This document shows, piece after piece, positions 51,699 through 60,768 of a stretch of DNA of 64,000 nucleotides. The notes beneath the pieces are model-generated. The model was not told the origin of the DNA, made no database searches, and worked only from the letters and a program-made list of their open reading frames with translations. The stretch's first letter is position 1. Each line of letters begins with the position of its first letter. The DNA lies in NCBI GenBank assembly GCA_023437715.1, contig JAEZFK010000058.1:34536-98535 (forward strand). The letters are read 5' to 3'. The position numbers and the translations under genes were made by a program. Source of the DNA: Bacillota bacterium. Lineage in GTDB: Bacteria > Bacillota > Clostridia > Lachnospirales > Lachnospiraceae.

Positions 51699-53030
51699 TT
51701 GGGTTTTTCCATTGATATGAGCGTTCCGGTTCTGACCGTGTTCCTTCAAGGAATCTTAAGCTTTTTTTCGCCCTGTGTGCTTCCTCTCATACCCCTTTAT
51801 ATCGGGTATTTATCGGGAGGAACAGGAGTAAGGGGAGAGGATGGGCGGATTTATTACAAGCGCAGCAAGGTTATGGTTCATACGGTATGCTTCGTGGTGG
51901 GCATCAGCTTCACGTTTTTCCTGTTAGGGCTGGGCTTTTCCGCTCTGGGAAGCTTCTTTAAATCCAATCAGCTTCTGTTTGCAAGGCTGGGCGGCGTTCT
52001 GGTGATTCTGTTCGGCTTATACCAGCTTGGGATATTCGGCGTTTCGTCCATATTGGGAAAGGAGCGCAGGCTGCCTTTTTCCTTTGACACTCTGGCAATG
52101 TCTCCCTGGACCGCGCTGGTCATGGGCTTTACTTTCAGCTTTGCATGGACTCCCTGTGTGGGACCGGCTCTGGCAAGCGTGCTGATTATGGCTGCCTCGG
52201 CTTCCACAAAGGCCCTGGGATTTGGCCTTATCGGAGTGTATACTTTAGGCTTTATTCTGCCCTTTCTGGCAGTTGGATTTTTTACAACCTCAGTGCTTGA
52301 GTTTTTCAAGGCTCACAGCGGTGCGGCAAGGAATGCGGCAAAGGCAGGGGGAATTCTCATGATATTCATGGGACTTCTGATGTTTACCGGGAAAATGAAT
52401 GGGGTGACCGGATATTTATCCTCTATCTCCAATCCGTCGAGGACGGAATCCCCGGCTTCCAGGGAAAGTACGGAGGCTGAAACTTCCGCAGAAGACCCTG
52501 TTCCTGAAACCTCCGAAGAGAATCCGGTTTCCACAGAAGCAGAAACGGAGGAGTCCGGTGAAGCGTCTGATACGGAAAACCAGCTGCTTCCGGCCGTTGA
52601 CTTCACCCTGACGGATCAGTTCGGCAACACCCATTCCCTTTCTGATTATAAGGGAAAGACCATATTTTTAAATTTCTGGGCTACCTGGTGCCCGCCGTGC
52701 AGGGCGGAAATGCCGGATATCCAGAAGATATATGAGACCTACAGTACGGAAGGGGACGATGCCCTGATCGTTCTGGGTGTTGCAGCCCCCAATTACGGAG
52801 ATGAGAAGGACGAGGAAGGAATCAAAAGCTTCCTGAAGGAAAACGGATATACCTATCCGGTGCTGATGGATACCAATGCGGATTTATTTGACGCTTACGG
52901 AATATACTCTTTTCCGACAACCTTTATGATTGACCGGGATGGAAACGTATTTGGCTACGCAAGCGGGCAGCTTTCTGAAGATACGATGAAAAGTATTATT
53001 GACCAGACGATGAAAGGAGAGCGGAACTGA
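51699..53030 (+). CDS. CcdA/DsbD-like membrane protein fused to a TlpA/ResA-like thioredoxin
   Basis: The 443-aa protein has an N-terminal CcdA domain of six membrane helices with SFFSPCVLPLIP and WTPCVGPAL (the redox Cys pair). An acidic linker of about 45 S/T/E-rich residues follows. The C-terminal thioredoxin has WATWCPPCRAEM. It moves reducing power from the cytoplasm to the outer thioredoxin domain. The TTG at 51699 is chosen because AAAGGAGG is 8 bases away; the GTG at 51690 overlaps it. First gene of element 2. Confidence 0.92.
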   Translation: MGFSIDMSVPVLTVFLQGILSFFSPCVLPLIPLYIGYLSGGTGVRGEDGRIYYKRSKVMVHTVCFVVGISFTFFLLGLGFSALGSFFKSNQLLFARLGGVLVILFGLYQLGIFGVSSILGKERRLPFSFDTLAMSPWTALVMGFTFSFAWTPCVGPALASVLIMAASASTKALGFGLIGVYTLGFILPFLAVGFFTTSVLEFFKAHSGAARNAAKAGGILMIFMGLLMFTGKMNGVTGYLSSISNPSRTESPASRESTEAETSAEDPVPETSEENPVSTEAETEESGEASDTENQLLPAVDFTLTDQFGNTHSLSDYKGKTIFLNFWATWCPPCRAEMPDIQKIYETYSTEGDDALIVLGVAAPNYGDEKDEEGIKSFLKENGYTYPVLMDTNADLFDAYGIYSFPTTFMIDRDGNVFGYASGQLSEDTMKSIIDQTMKGERN

Positions 53031-53034
53031 GCCC

Positions 53035-54519
53035 ATGGGCAAGTACAGGGAAAGAAGACGGAAAATAAAGAGAAATAAAAATATAGCTGCCGGCGTGCTG
53101 CTTATTGCAGCCCTGTCGGCAGCCGGGTATCTGTATTCCAGAGCCGGTTGGGACAGGCGTCAGGCGGGCGGCGAAGTCCAGGCCGGGACAGAGACAGGCC
53201 AAAGCGCGGACTCAGAAATCCTTTCTAAGGCCCGGGTGGGCCAGACAGACTTGACAGGGCTTACGGTGAAAGAGGCGGAAGAGACCCTGGAAGAACGTTA
53301 CCGGTGGGAGCTGGAGGTCAGTAACGGGGAGGATTCGGTTTTGCTGGATAATCTCCTGGAGCCTCAGCTTCAGGCCATTAAAAAACAGCTGGAGGAGACG
53401 CCTTCCGACCAGAGCCAGCAGTATGAAATTGATTATGAGGCATTGAGAGAGCCCTTTGCCGGCCAGGCAGAGGCCCTTGCAGAGAAGTGGAATAAAAGCG
53501 CGGTCAGCTCCGAGCTGGAAGCCTTTGACAAGGCCACCGGAGCCTATGTGTATACAAAGGAAGAGAACGGCCGGGCCCTGGATCAGGAAAAGCTGGTGGA
53601 GCAGCTGATGGAAGCGGCAAAAGCAGAAAATTACCAGGCTGAAATCATGGCCGGATTTACAGAAACTTTCCCGGAAAGAACCCAGGCCCAGGCAAAAGAA
53701 CAATATGAGGTCATCGGAACCTTTTCCACCACCACCACGGACAATAAAAACAGGAACCAGAATATCAGCCTGGCGGTGGATTCCATCAACGGGCTTATTT
53801 TGGAACCGGGACAGGAATTTTCCTTTAACCACGCAACGGGAAACCGCACAAAGGAAAAGGGATATCAGCCTGCAGGCGCCTACCGGAACGGAGTCCTGAT
53901 CGAGGAACCGGGCGGAGGCGTATGCCAGGTGTCCACCACCCTATACCATGCCATCATTGAAGGCGGCTTTAGTACCACGGAGCGCAATTCCCACAGCTTT
54001 GCGCCGTCCTATGTGGAAAAGGGACAGGATGCCATGGTCAGCTTTGACGGCTATGACGGTCCTGACTTAAAGTTTGTCAACACCAGCGGCCACACCATGG
54101 CGGTCCGGGCCTCCCTTAACGGAAGAAGCTTAAAAATCTCTCTGGTGGGGCTTCCGGTCCTGAAGGATGGAATGAAGGTGTCCATCCGTTCTGAGAAGAT
54201 CCGCGATCTGGCTCCGCCGGAGCCGGTTTATGAGGAAAATCCGGCATTGCCCTATGGAACGGAAAAGGTAGTCGACAAGGGCTCTACAGGCGGTGTTTAT
54301 AAAAGCTACCGGGTTTATAAAAAGGGCGATACGGTGGTAAAGGAAGAGGCGCTTCATAACAGCACATATAAAGGAAAGCCTGTTATCATCGAAAGGAATA
54401 CCACAGTGCCTCCGGCAGAAACCCAGCCTGGGACGGAAACCCAGCCTCAGGCGCCCCAGGAGACAGATGGTCAAGCCGTGGATACGCCGGAGACTATAGG
54501 GCCGGGAGCCGGGCTTTAA
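53035..54519 (+). CDS. VanW-family surface protein
   Basis: The 494-aa protein has a basic N-terminus, a signal-anchor helix (IAAGVLLIAALSAAGYLY) and one or two peptidoglycan-binding-like YoaR regions. The VanW domain has PGGGVCQVSTTLYHAII, and the C-terminal G5-like and Pro/Thr/Gln-rich tail follows. It is held outside the cell. VanW function is unknown; many Clostridia have these near cell-wall genes. The start is 4 bases after the CcdA stop, so the two are co-translated. It ends with T-Q repeats (TQPGTETQPQ). Confidence 0.9.
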   Translation: MGKYRERRRKIKRNKNIAAGVLLIAALSAAGYLYSRAGWDRRQAGGEVQAGTETGQSADSEILSKARVGQTDLTGLTVKEAEETLEERYRWELEVSNGEDSVLLDNLLEPQLQAIKKQLEETPSDQSQQYEIDYEALREPFAGQAEALAEKWNKSAVSSELEAFDKATGAYVYTKEENGRALDQEKLVEQLMEAAKAENYQAEIMAGFTETFPERTQAQAKEQYEVIGTFSTTTTDNKNRNQNISLAVDSINGLILEPGQEFSFNHATGNRTKEKGYQPAGAYRNGVLIEEPGGGVCQVSTTLYHAIIEGGFSTTERNSHSFAPSYVEKGQDAMVSFDGYDGPDLKFVNTSGHTMAVRASLNGRSLKISLVGLPVLKDGMKVSIRSEKIRDLAPPEPVYEENPALPYGTEKVVDKGSTGGVYKSYRVYKKGDTVVKEEALHNSTYKGKPVIIERNTTVPPAETQPGTETQPQAPQETDGQAVDTPETIGPGAGL

Positions 54520-54527
54520 GAGCCGCC

Positions 54528-54612
54528 CTTAGCTCCAGATCAGCCAGATTGCCAGGTATCCCGCTGTAATGGAAGCCAGGGTGAAAGCACCTATAGAAGT
54601 AAAGAAGCAGGG
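54528..54612 (-). pseudogene. Tail of a lost membrane protein
   Basis: On the minus strand a frame reads FFTSIGAFTLASITAGYLAI then WLIWS and a stop, a typical final membrane helix. The upstream part is cut at the hairpin 54607-54640. No family can be named. It lies in the 418-base gap after VanW. Confidence 0.35.
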
Positions 54613-54647
54613 GCTGTTGCAAGATTTTTTTGCAGCAGCCTCTTTCC
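54607..54647 (+). terminator. Terminator after VanW
   Basis: GGCTGTTGCAA and TTGCAGCAGCC form a stem with T7 in the loop and TCTTT after it. Its start, GGGGCTGTTGCAA, also resembles the IS ends at 59094 and 63860. Confidence 0.55.
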
Positions 54648-54821
54648 TGTCTAACCGATAGAATTTGATAGGAATTATTTCATTGATCTATCTTTGAAAG
54701 CCGGAAGTATTCCGCCATTATCTTTGACATAAAGAATTTTGTTTAATGTCGCTATTTGTTGAAACTTGTCGAAATTTGTGATAATGTAAAACAAAGTAAG
54801 GATGTAATGATGGGTTGATTG

Positions 54822-54938
54822 ACGGTGAAGAAAGAAAACTCTGCGGCTGGTAAAGGAATGTCGGAACAGAATACTCCGATGCGGGGAGAAGTCGGCAAAT
54901 TCGTGCCTGGCGGCGGACATGAAAAGGAGAAGATCAAA
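54822..54938 (+). pseudogene. Remnant of a chemoreceptor 3' end before the intact one
   Basis: The frame KKENSAAGKGMSEQNTPMRG-EVGKF is a diverged copy of the end of the next gene (AEENSAASEEMSAQAATLRE-EVGKF, 56960-57050). It stops at TGA just as the next gene starts. The copy is the tail of an earlier chemoreceptor gene. Confidence 0.75.
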
Positions 54939-57070
54939 TGAATATTCCAGCGGAAAAATCGGAAAAGAAAGCAATGACTGTGGAAAGAACAACAAACGGA
55001 AAAAGCGGCAGGCCGGGAAACAAATCATTAAAGTATGAAATTTTGTTCAGGCTGCTTCCAACTGTGCTGGCGGCTATGATCGCTTTATCGTTTATCGGGT
55101 ATTACACTTCCAGGCAGGTGATCCAGGCCGGCAATGAACGGCGGATGGAGTTAAGCCTTTCAGTGGCTGTTGAAAAGATCGAAAAATCCCTTGCCAAAAA
55201 CCGCAAGATAGCGGAGGCCCTGGCACAGACCGTAGAAGCCAATGCGGGCGTGATGAAGGATGAGAATTACCGGAAGTTTATGCCGTCAATGCTGGAGACC
55301 AACCCCGAGACCTTCGGAGGCGGAATCTGGTTTGAACCATATGCCAAAGACCCGCAGATGGAATACTTTTCGCCGTACTGTATGCTGGAAAATGGGAAGA
55401 TGACCTACTTCGACGATTATTCTCTGGGAGAAGGGGTCTATTATACCGATATGGATTGGTACACCAGCGTAAAGAATACCGATCAGAGTGCGGTATGGAG
55501 CGCCCCGTACTATGATGAATATGCCAAAATTTCCATGGTGACGGCATCCTCTCCATTTTATGATGCCTCAGGGAAGTTCATGGGAGTCGCAACCGCTGAT
55601 ATTGATCTGACTGAGATGCAGAAAATGGTTGTTGATCTTCAGGTGAATAAGGGCGACAAGGCTTTTCTGATTGATCCCAGCGGAACTTATATTGCGGACG
55701 ATGACAGCGCTAAACTGCTTAAAATGAATATCACCCAGGAAAGCAATCAATCCCTGGCCGAGCTGGGAAAAGCGATCCTTGCAAATAAGCAGGGAAGCGG
55801 AAGCTTTGAGGACGGCGGCCAGAAATATATGATATGGTATACGCAGATTCCGGAATCCGGATGGATTGTTGCCATTTCAAGCACGGAAGCCCAGCTGTTT
55901 GGAGAGGTGAACACCCTTGGAAAGACCCTGATCATCCTTTGTGCCGTATTGGCCCTGCTTGTCAGCGGAGTGCTGATCTTCTCTGTCCAGAGAAAGGTGG
56001 TCAGTCCATTGAAGCAGCTTGTGGGCGTCACCGGCCGGATTGCAGACGGAGACTTAGACGTCAAAATTGACGTCCGGACGAAAAATGAGATTGGCGCTGT
56101 CTTTGCCTCCGTAAAGAAAACAACGGACAGGCTGCACGCCTATATTGATTATATTGATGAGATCTCCGGCATTCTGGATCAGATTTCCAGAGGAAATTTA
56201 GACTATCATCTCCAGCTTCATTATGTGGGCGAGTTTGAGAAGCTGAAGGTCTCATTGGAGAATATCCGGTCATCCCTGAGCAAAACATTGTCGGTAATCG
56301 ATATTGCCGCCGAACAGGTGAATACCGGAGCTTCTCAGGTTGCGAGCGGTACCCAGGCCCTCGCCGCAGGCGCTACGGAACAGGCATCCTCTGTGGAAGA
56401 GCTGAACGCTTCTATTACAGAGATCGCGAGACAGGCTATGGAAAATTCCGAAAATGTTAAGATCGCAAATCAGTTTGTGGAACTGGCCGCTTCTGGCGTG
56501 AATGACGGAAACATACATATGGCCCAGCTTACGGAAGCAATGACAGAGGTTAGCTCTGCTTCCAGCCAGATTGACGGAATTACAAAGGTCATTGAGGATA
56601 TCGCCTTCCAGACCAATATTCTGGCATTGAACGCAGCCATTGAGGCGGCCCGCGCCGGTGGAACCGCAGGAAAAGGCTTTGCTGTTGTGGCTGATGAGGT
56701 CCGCAGCCTTGCCGCGAAATCTGCGGAAGCCGCCAGGCAGACCGGGGCGCTGATCCGGAATTCTGTTTCCACCACATCCAGAGGAACACAATTAGCTGTG
56801 CAAATGGCTCAGATCCTGCAGGAGGTGGGATCAAACACCCATAAGGTAACGGAAAGCTTCACAAAAATTGAACTGGCATCTGCGGAGCAGGCCCATGCAA
56901 TTGATCAAATCATGCAGGGACTGAATCAGGTATCCGCGGTTGTTCAGACCAATGCGGCTACCGCGGAAGAAAACTCTGCGGCCAGTGAAGAAATGTCGGC
57001 ACAGGCGGCCACCCTGAGGGAAGAAGTCGGTAAATTTAAATTGAATGAGGAAATGACCGGCATGAAGTAA
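54938..57070 (+). CDS. Methyl-accepting chemotaxis protein (dCache-type sensor)
   Basis: The 710-aa receptor has a membrane helix near residues 35-60, an outer dCache-like sensor domain (about 60-325, with FGGGIWFEPYAKDP and DWYTSVKNTD), and a second helix (about 330-350). A HAMP domain and a long MCP signalling region follow, with the tip FQTNILALNAAIEAARAG. It would sense an external small molecule. No CheA/CheY genes are near. The start follows AAAAGGAG. Its 3' end is echoed by a remnant just upstream. Confidence 0.93.
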   Translation: MNIPAEKSEKKAMTVERTTNGKSGRPGNKSLKYEILFRLLPTVLAAMIALSFIGYYTSRQVIQAGNERRMELSLSVAVEKIEKSLAKNRKIAEALAQTVEANAGVMKDENYRKFMPSMLETNPETFGGGIWFEPYAKDPQMEYFSPYCMLENGKMTYFDDYSLGEGVYYTDMDWYTSVKNTDQSAVWSAPYYDEYAKISMVTASSPFYDASGKFMGVATADIDLTEMQKMVVDLQVNKGDKAFLIDPSGTYIADDDSAKLLKMNITQESNQSLAELGKAILANKQGSGSFEDGGQKYMIWYTQIPESGWIVAISSTEAQLFGEVNTLGKTLIILCAVLALLVSGVLIFSVQRKVVSPLKQLVGVTGRIADGDLDVKIDVRTKNEIGAVFASVKKTTDRLHAYIDYIDEISGILDQISRGNLDYHLQLHYVGEFEKLKVSLENIRSSLSKTLSVIDIAAEQVNTGASQVASGTQALAAGATEQASSVEELNASITEIARQAMENSENVKIANQFVELAASGVNDGNIHMAQLTEAMTEVSSASSQIDGITKVIEDIAFQTNILALNAAIEAARAGGTAGKGFAVVADEVRSLAAKSAEAARQTGALIRNSVSTTSRGTQLAVQMAQILQEVGSNTHKVTESFTKIELASAEQAHAIDQIMQGLNQVSAVVQTNAATAEENSAASEEMSAQAATLREEVGKFKLNEEMTGMK

Positions 57071-57128
57071 AGGGATTAAACATATGGTACAAACCTGCCT
57101 GAATAAGCTTTTTCAGGAGGTGGATACG

Positions 57129-57272
57129 ATGAATACACCGGATCAGACAACCTACGGAAGGAAGAATATCACGGTAAAAGTTGAACGCATTTTTACAGGC
57201 GGAAAAACTTCAAAGGAGCTGGTTTTAGAGCTGCTGAAAAAACGCCGTGACGGGGGAGGCTTGGAGTCATGA
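57129..57272 (+). CDS. Small 47-aa protein paired with the serine recombinase
   Basis: Starting at ATG 57129, 7 bases after CAGGAGG, the protein contains TVKVERIFTGGKTSKELVLE and a short basic tail. The form V-x-R-I-F-T-G-x-K-x-x-x-E-L is found in small proteins next to serine recombinases of Clostridial elements. Its stop overlaps the recombinase start by 4 bases (ATGA), so they are co-translated. It may help recombination. Not named. Confidence 0.65.
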   Translation: MNTPDQTTYGRKNITVKVERIFTGGKTSKELVLELLKKRRDGGGLES

Positions 57273-58927
57273 GGCCGGGAGCCGGAGAAAGCCTGTCCTT
57301 AGGGTACTCTGCAGCTCTTTACATGCGCCTGTCAAAGGACGACGAGGGAACGGCTGAAAGCGCCAGCATCAGCGCCCAGCGAAAGCTCCTCCGCTCCTAT
57401 GCCAAGGAAAATGGCTTCGGCATATATTCGGAGTACGTGGATGACGGCTACTCCGGAACCAGCTTTATCCGCCCGGCATGGAACCGGCTCTTAGAAGACA
57501 TTGAGGCGAAGCATGTGAATCTGGTAATTACAAAGGATTTATCCCGTCTCGGCCGAAACTACATTATGACAGGGCAGTTTACGGAGGTTTACTTTCCGGC
57601 GAAGGGCGTCCGTTACATTGCCATAAATGACGGCTACGATTCCGAAAGCCAATGGAACGACATAGCTCCCTTTAAAAATATCGTAAACGAAATGTACGCC
57701 AGAGACACTTCAAGGAAAATCCGCAGCAGCCTGCAGACAAAGATAAAGGAAGGGGCCTTTATCGGAAATTTTGCCCCTTACGGATACCAAAAGGACCCGG
57801 CGGATAAAAACCATTTGCTTATAGATCCTGCGGCAGCTTCTGTTGTGCGGGAGATTTTTGAAAAAGCGGAAAAGGGGGAGGCGCCGTCCCGGATTGCAGG
57901 GGACTTAAACAAGAGGGAGGTTCTGACCCCGGCCATGTACCGGTGCGCCAGACTTCCTTATTTAAATGCGGATAATTACTCCAGGAGAAAGGAATGGACC
58001 TCGGGAGCTGTCTGTAAGATTCTGGCCAATCAGGTATACCTGGGACATATGGTCCAGGGAAAGACAGCCAAGGCATCCTTTAAAAGCGCAGCCACTCTGC
58101 AAAAGCCCCGGAAGGAGTGGGTGGTGGTCAAAAACAGGCATGAGCCCATCATTTCCCAGGAGGTCTTTGACCGGGTGAGAAAGCGCAGCGTGTCCCGGAG
58201 GAATCCGGCTGTCTCCGGTTTTTCCAACCTTTTTTCAGGAACCGCGGTGTGCGCCGACTGCGGCCGGAACATGTCAATTACAGGGGCCAGAGGGAAAACG
58301 GAAAAGAGAAAGCTGGTATGCGGGGGCTATAAGCTGTATGGAAGCAGGGAATGTACCAACCACTTTATGGACTATGATCTGCTTTATGAAATCCTGGTTC
58401 AGGAAATGTGTATTCTGCTGTCATTTACAGAAAGGGAGAAAGAGGAAATTCTCCGGGCGCTTTGGGAGGACTCCGGGAGCCGGGAGCCGGCTTTTGGGAA
58501 AAAGGCCGGATCAGCCCTGAGAAAACGGGAAAGAGAGATTGAAACCATTATCCTACGGCTTTATGAGGACCAGATAAACGGCAAAATCCAGGAAGAGCGT
58601 TTTTATAAAATGCTGGATGCTTATGAAAGGGAGCAGAAAGAAATTGCAGCAGGCCTTGCGGCTCTTCAGAAGCCTGATGCTTTACTCAAAACTAATGCTT
58701 TACTCAAAAGCAAAGAAAGAGACGGAGAAAGCCTGCTTGCCGGACTGATAGAAGAGGTAGAACAGAATCATTTCCTTTCTGCAGACCTGCTTGCCGGATT
58801 CATAGAAAGAATTGAAATCTGCCAGAGCGTTACTGAGGAGGAAGGCCGATCTCCCCATAAATTCCAGACCATCCGCATCTATTACCGGTTATCCCCGGAG
58901 GGAAACGGAAAAACGGCTCCTGCATAA
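57269..58927 (+). CDS. Large serine recombinase of element 2 (TndX-like)
   Basis: The 552-aa protein has a catalytic resolvase domain (AALYMRLSKDDEG with the nucleophile Ser; DLSRLGRNYI), a Recombinase domain and a zinc-ribbon (CADCGRNM). A coiled-coil end (KREREIETIILRLYEDQING) follows. It ends 12 bases before attR and resembles TndX-type integrases. It is clearly different from the recombinase of element 1. Start overlaps the 47-aa gene. Confidence 0.95.
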   Translation: MRPGAGESLSLGYSAALYMRLSKDDEGTAESASISAQRKLLRSYAKENGFGIYSEYVDDGYSGTSFIRPAWNRLLEDIEAKHVNLVITKDLSRLGRNYIMTGQFTEVYFPAKGVRYIAINDGYDSESQWNDIAPFKNIVNEMYARDTSRKIRSSLQTKIKEGAFIGNFAPYGYQKDPADKNHLLIDPAAASVVREIFEKAEKGEAPSRIAGDLNKREVLTPAMYRCARLPYLNADNYSRRKEWTSGAVCKILANQVYLGHMVQGKTAKASFKSAATLQKPRKEWVVVKNRHEPIISQEVFDRVRKRSVSRRNPAVSGFSNLFSGTAVCADCGRNMSITGARGKTEKRKLVCGGYKLYGSRECTNHFMDYDLLYEILVQEMCILLSFTEREKEEILRALWEDSGSREPAFGKKAGSALRKREREIETIILRLYEDQINGKIQEERFYKMLDAYEREQKEIAAGLAALQKPDALLKTNALLKSKERDGESLLAGLIEEVEQNHFLSADLLAGFIERIEICQSVTEEEGRSPHKFQTIRIYYRLSPEGNGKTAPA

Positions 58928-58938
58928 ATTTCCACTGT

Positions 58939-58944
58939 CATGTG
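58939..58944 (+). repeat. attR core of element 2
   Basis: CATGTG; the FeoB frame resumes at codon 58940. Confidence 0.75.
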
Positions 58945-59059
58945 CATGGGCTTTGGATGCAATGCGGCCGGGATTGTGGGCTGCCGGATCATTGACTCCC
59001 CAAGAGAGCGGCTGATCGCCATGATAACCAACAACTTTGTACCCTGCAACGGGCGTTTC
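58940..59059 (+). pseudogene. feoB: FeoB fragment 3 (transport core), broken again at its end
   Basis: The frame MCMGFGCNAAGIVGCRIIDS continues through PRERLIAMITNNFVPCNGRF, the best-conserved FeoB core, from the join with fragment 2. After GRF the expected P-T-L is replaced by SQPYKGKQ..., unrelated text. A third rearrangement therefore lies at about 59060. The rest of FeoB is not in this window. An annotation of 58940-59155 as a gene of its own would be misleading. Confidence 0.93.
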
Positions 59060-59093
59060 TCGCAACCATATAAAGGGAAACAAAAACAAGCAA

Positions 59094-60757
59094 GGGGCCG
59101 TTGCAAAATAAGTGAAATAGCACTTATGGAGCAATGGCTCTTTCTTTGTGTTTAAAAATGAAAAAGGTAGATTCCGAAGAACCTACCTTTCATTTATGCA
59201 ACTAAATAAATACACCACTAAAGATTATGCCCGATAAAGCGGGGCACGCTGTACCGAATTTGGCCAAACTTATCAACTGGTTTTGCCATTAAGTTTGGAA
59301 GGTTTTGTTCCTGAAGATGATTCTGTCCGACTGCTGAGCCACCAATTGGAGGATTTGGATTACACAAAGTTGTATCTGGCTTACTCTGCCAAAGGCAGAA
59401 ATCCAGCTGTGAACACTAAGACCATGTTCAAGATATTAACCTATGCCTACTCCCAAAACATTTATTCTTCCAGAAAAATAGAAAAAGCCTGTAAAAGAGA
59501 CATAAACTTCATGGCTTCTGGCCGGTCAGAAAGCTCCCAATCACAGTACCATTGCAAGATTCCGCACCGGTTTTCTCGCTGATGCCTGTGAAGATCTATT
59601 CTATCAGAGGGTCAGAAACTTAGCTGCCATGGGGGAACTGGGAAAAGAGACGGTATTTATTGATGGAACAAAGCTTGAAGCCTGTGCCAACAAATACACC
59701 TTTGTCTGGAAAAAATCCGTAGGGAAATGGGAAGAAAAAATGTTTGCCAAAATCACTCAGGCTAATACATAAAAGACTTTTTCATTGACAAAGAAAGCCG
59801 GGGCAAAGGTTTAGAGAAGGTGTTTGACTTCCCGGACTCCTATTGCAATGAGCAGGGGATCCGGTTTGTATATGGAAGAGGAAAACGCAAAAGCAGTCAT
59901 CAAAAGTATCATACGTTATTCCGGCGTTTTCTGGACAGGCAGCTTCTTTATGACCTGCGCAACTCAGGATTGCATGGAAGAAACAGTTATTCTAAAACAG
60001 ATATTGATGCGACGTTCATGCACATGAAAGATGATCATATGAGAAATGCCCAGCTAAAACCGGGATATAACGTGCAGATCGCAGTAGACAGCGAATATGT
60101 GGTGGCGGCAGATATCTTTCAGGAGAGGAACGATGTCTGGACCCTGATGCCATTCTTAAAATATATGGAGAAAAATCTGGAATTTAAATATCCGAGCGTG
60201 ACATTAGATGCCGGATACGAAAGCGAGGAAGCGCATTGCTTCTTAGAAGAGAATGATCAGACTTATTATATCAAACCACAGATTTATGAAAGATGGAAAA
60301 AGAAAAATGTACAAAGACCAAGGGAAACAAGCGGCTGTATGTATCGAAGAAGTTTATAGAGAAACGCCAAAAATCCTATGAAAACATCACAAGTGAGCGA
60401 GGAATTCTTTATCGAATGAATCGTTCCATTCAGGTAGAAGGCGCATTTAGATTGTTGAAAAGCGATTATGAATTACAAAGATTTCTATTGCGGGGGAAAA
60501 CCAAAGTAAAACTGGAGATTCTATTGCTGTGTATGGGTTATAACATCAATAAACTACATGGGAAAATCCAGAATAAAAGACTAAAAATCATCTGTTTGAA
60601 TTGAAATGGCGTAAAAAGACAGCCAGAAAGAAAGGTTTTATTAAAGTATGGAAAAAATCAGGGTAGGAATCCAAACAAGAGGATTTTTACCCTGATTTTA
60701 TCTGCAAAAGGAAAGGTGCCGCTCAATAACTATAAATAAGCTATTTTTGCGACACCC
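59094..60757 (+). mobile_element. Decayed IS1182-like insertion sequence
   Basis: The left end GGGGCCGTTGCAAAATA (59094-59110) and the right end, inverted (60743-60757, GGGTGTCGCAAAAATA), form imperfect terminal repeats. Similarity extends some 40 bases inward (TTATGGAGC / TTATTGAGC). Inside is a broken transposase. A 3' hairpin is at 60656-60701. Confidence 0.75.
59283..60604 (+). pseudogene. IS1182-family transposase, broken
   Basis: The transposase text runs across several frames. GFVPEDDSVRLLSHQLEDLD and KTMFKILTYAYSQNIYSSRK (N-terminal DUF772-like) are first. FIDGTKLEACANKYTFVWKK follows after a frame change near 59570, ending at a TAA near 59770. DATFMHMKDDHMRNAQLKPG and LDAGYESEEAH come next (59820-60359), then after another shift GAFRLLKSDYELQRFLLRGK to 60604. 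It cannot make an active enzyme. Confidence 0.85.
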
Positions 60758-60768
60758 TCTCCAAATAC

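Larger units (their letters stand above)
51564..58944. mobile_element. Serine-recombinase element 2 inserted in feoB
   Basis: The insert is bounded by CATGTG (51564-51569 and 58939-58944), 7375 bases apart. Fusion gives ALT-MCMGFGCNAAG in frame, the conserved FeoB motif. It carries CcdA-thioredoxin, VanW, a chemoreceptor, a 47-aa ORF and a serine recombinase at the right end. The left end shares AGAGG(G)AAAT-ATGCT-like text with the left end of element 1 (46767 and 51572). Confidence 0.9.

Noticed and set aside
53212..53832. 206-aa minus-strand ORF in the VanW gene
   Set aside because: Antisense shadow without start signals.
56270..56791. 173-aa minus-strand ORF in the chemoreceptor gene
   Set aside because: Antisense to the MCP signalling region, Cys/Ser-rich, no ribosome site.
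58940..59155. 71-aa ORF as an independent gene
   Set aside because: Its first 40 residues are the FeoB core continuing from 51569; the rest is foreign sequence after the third break.
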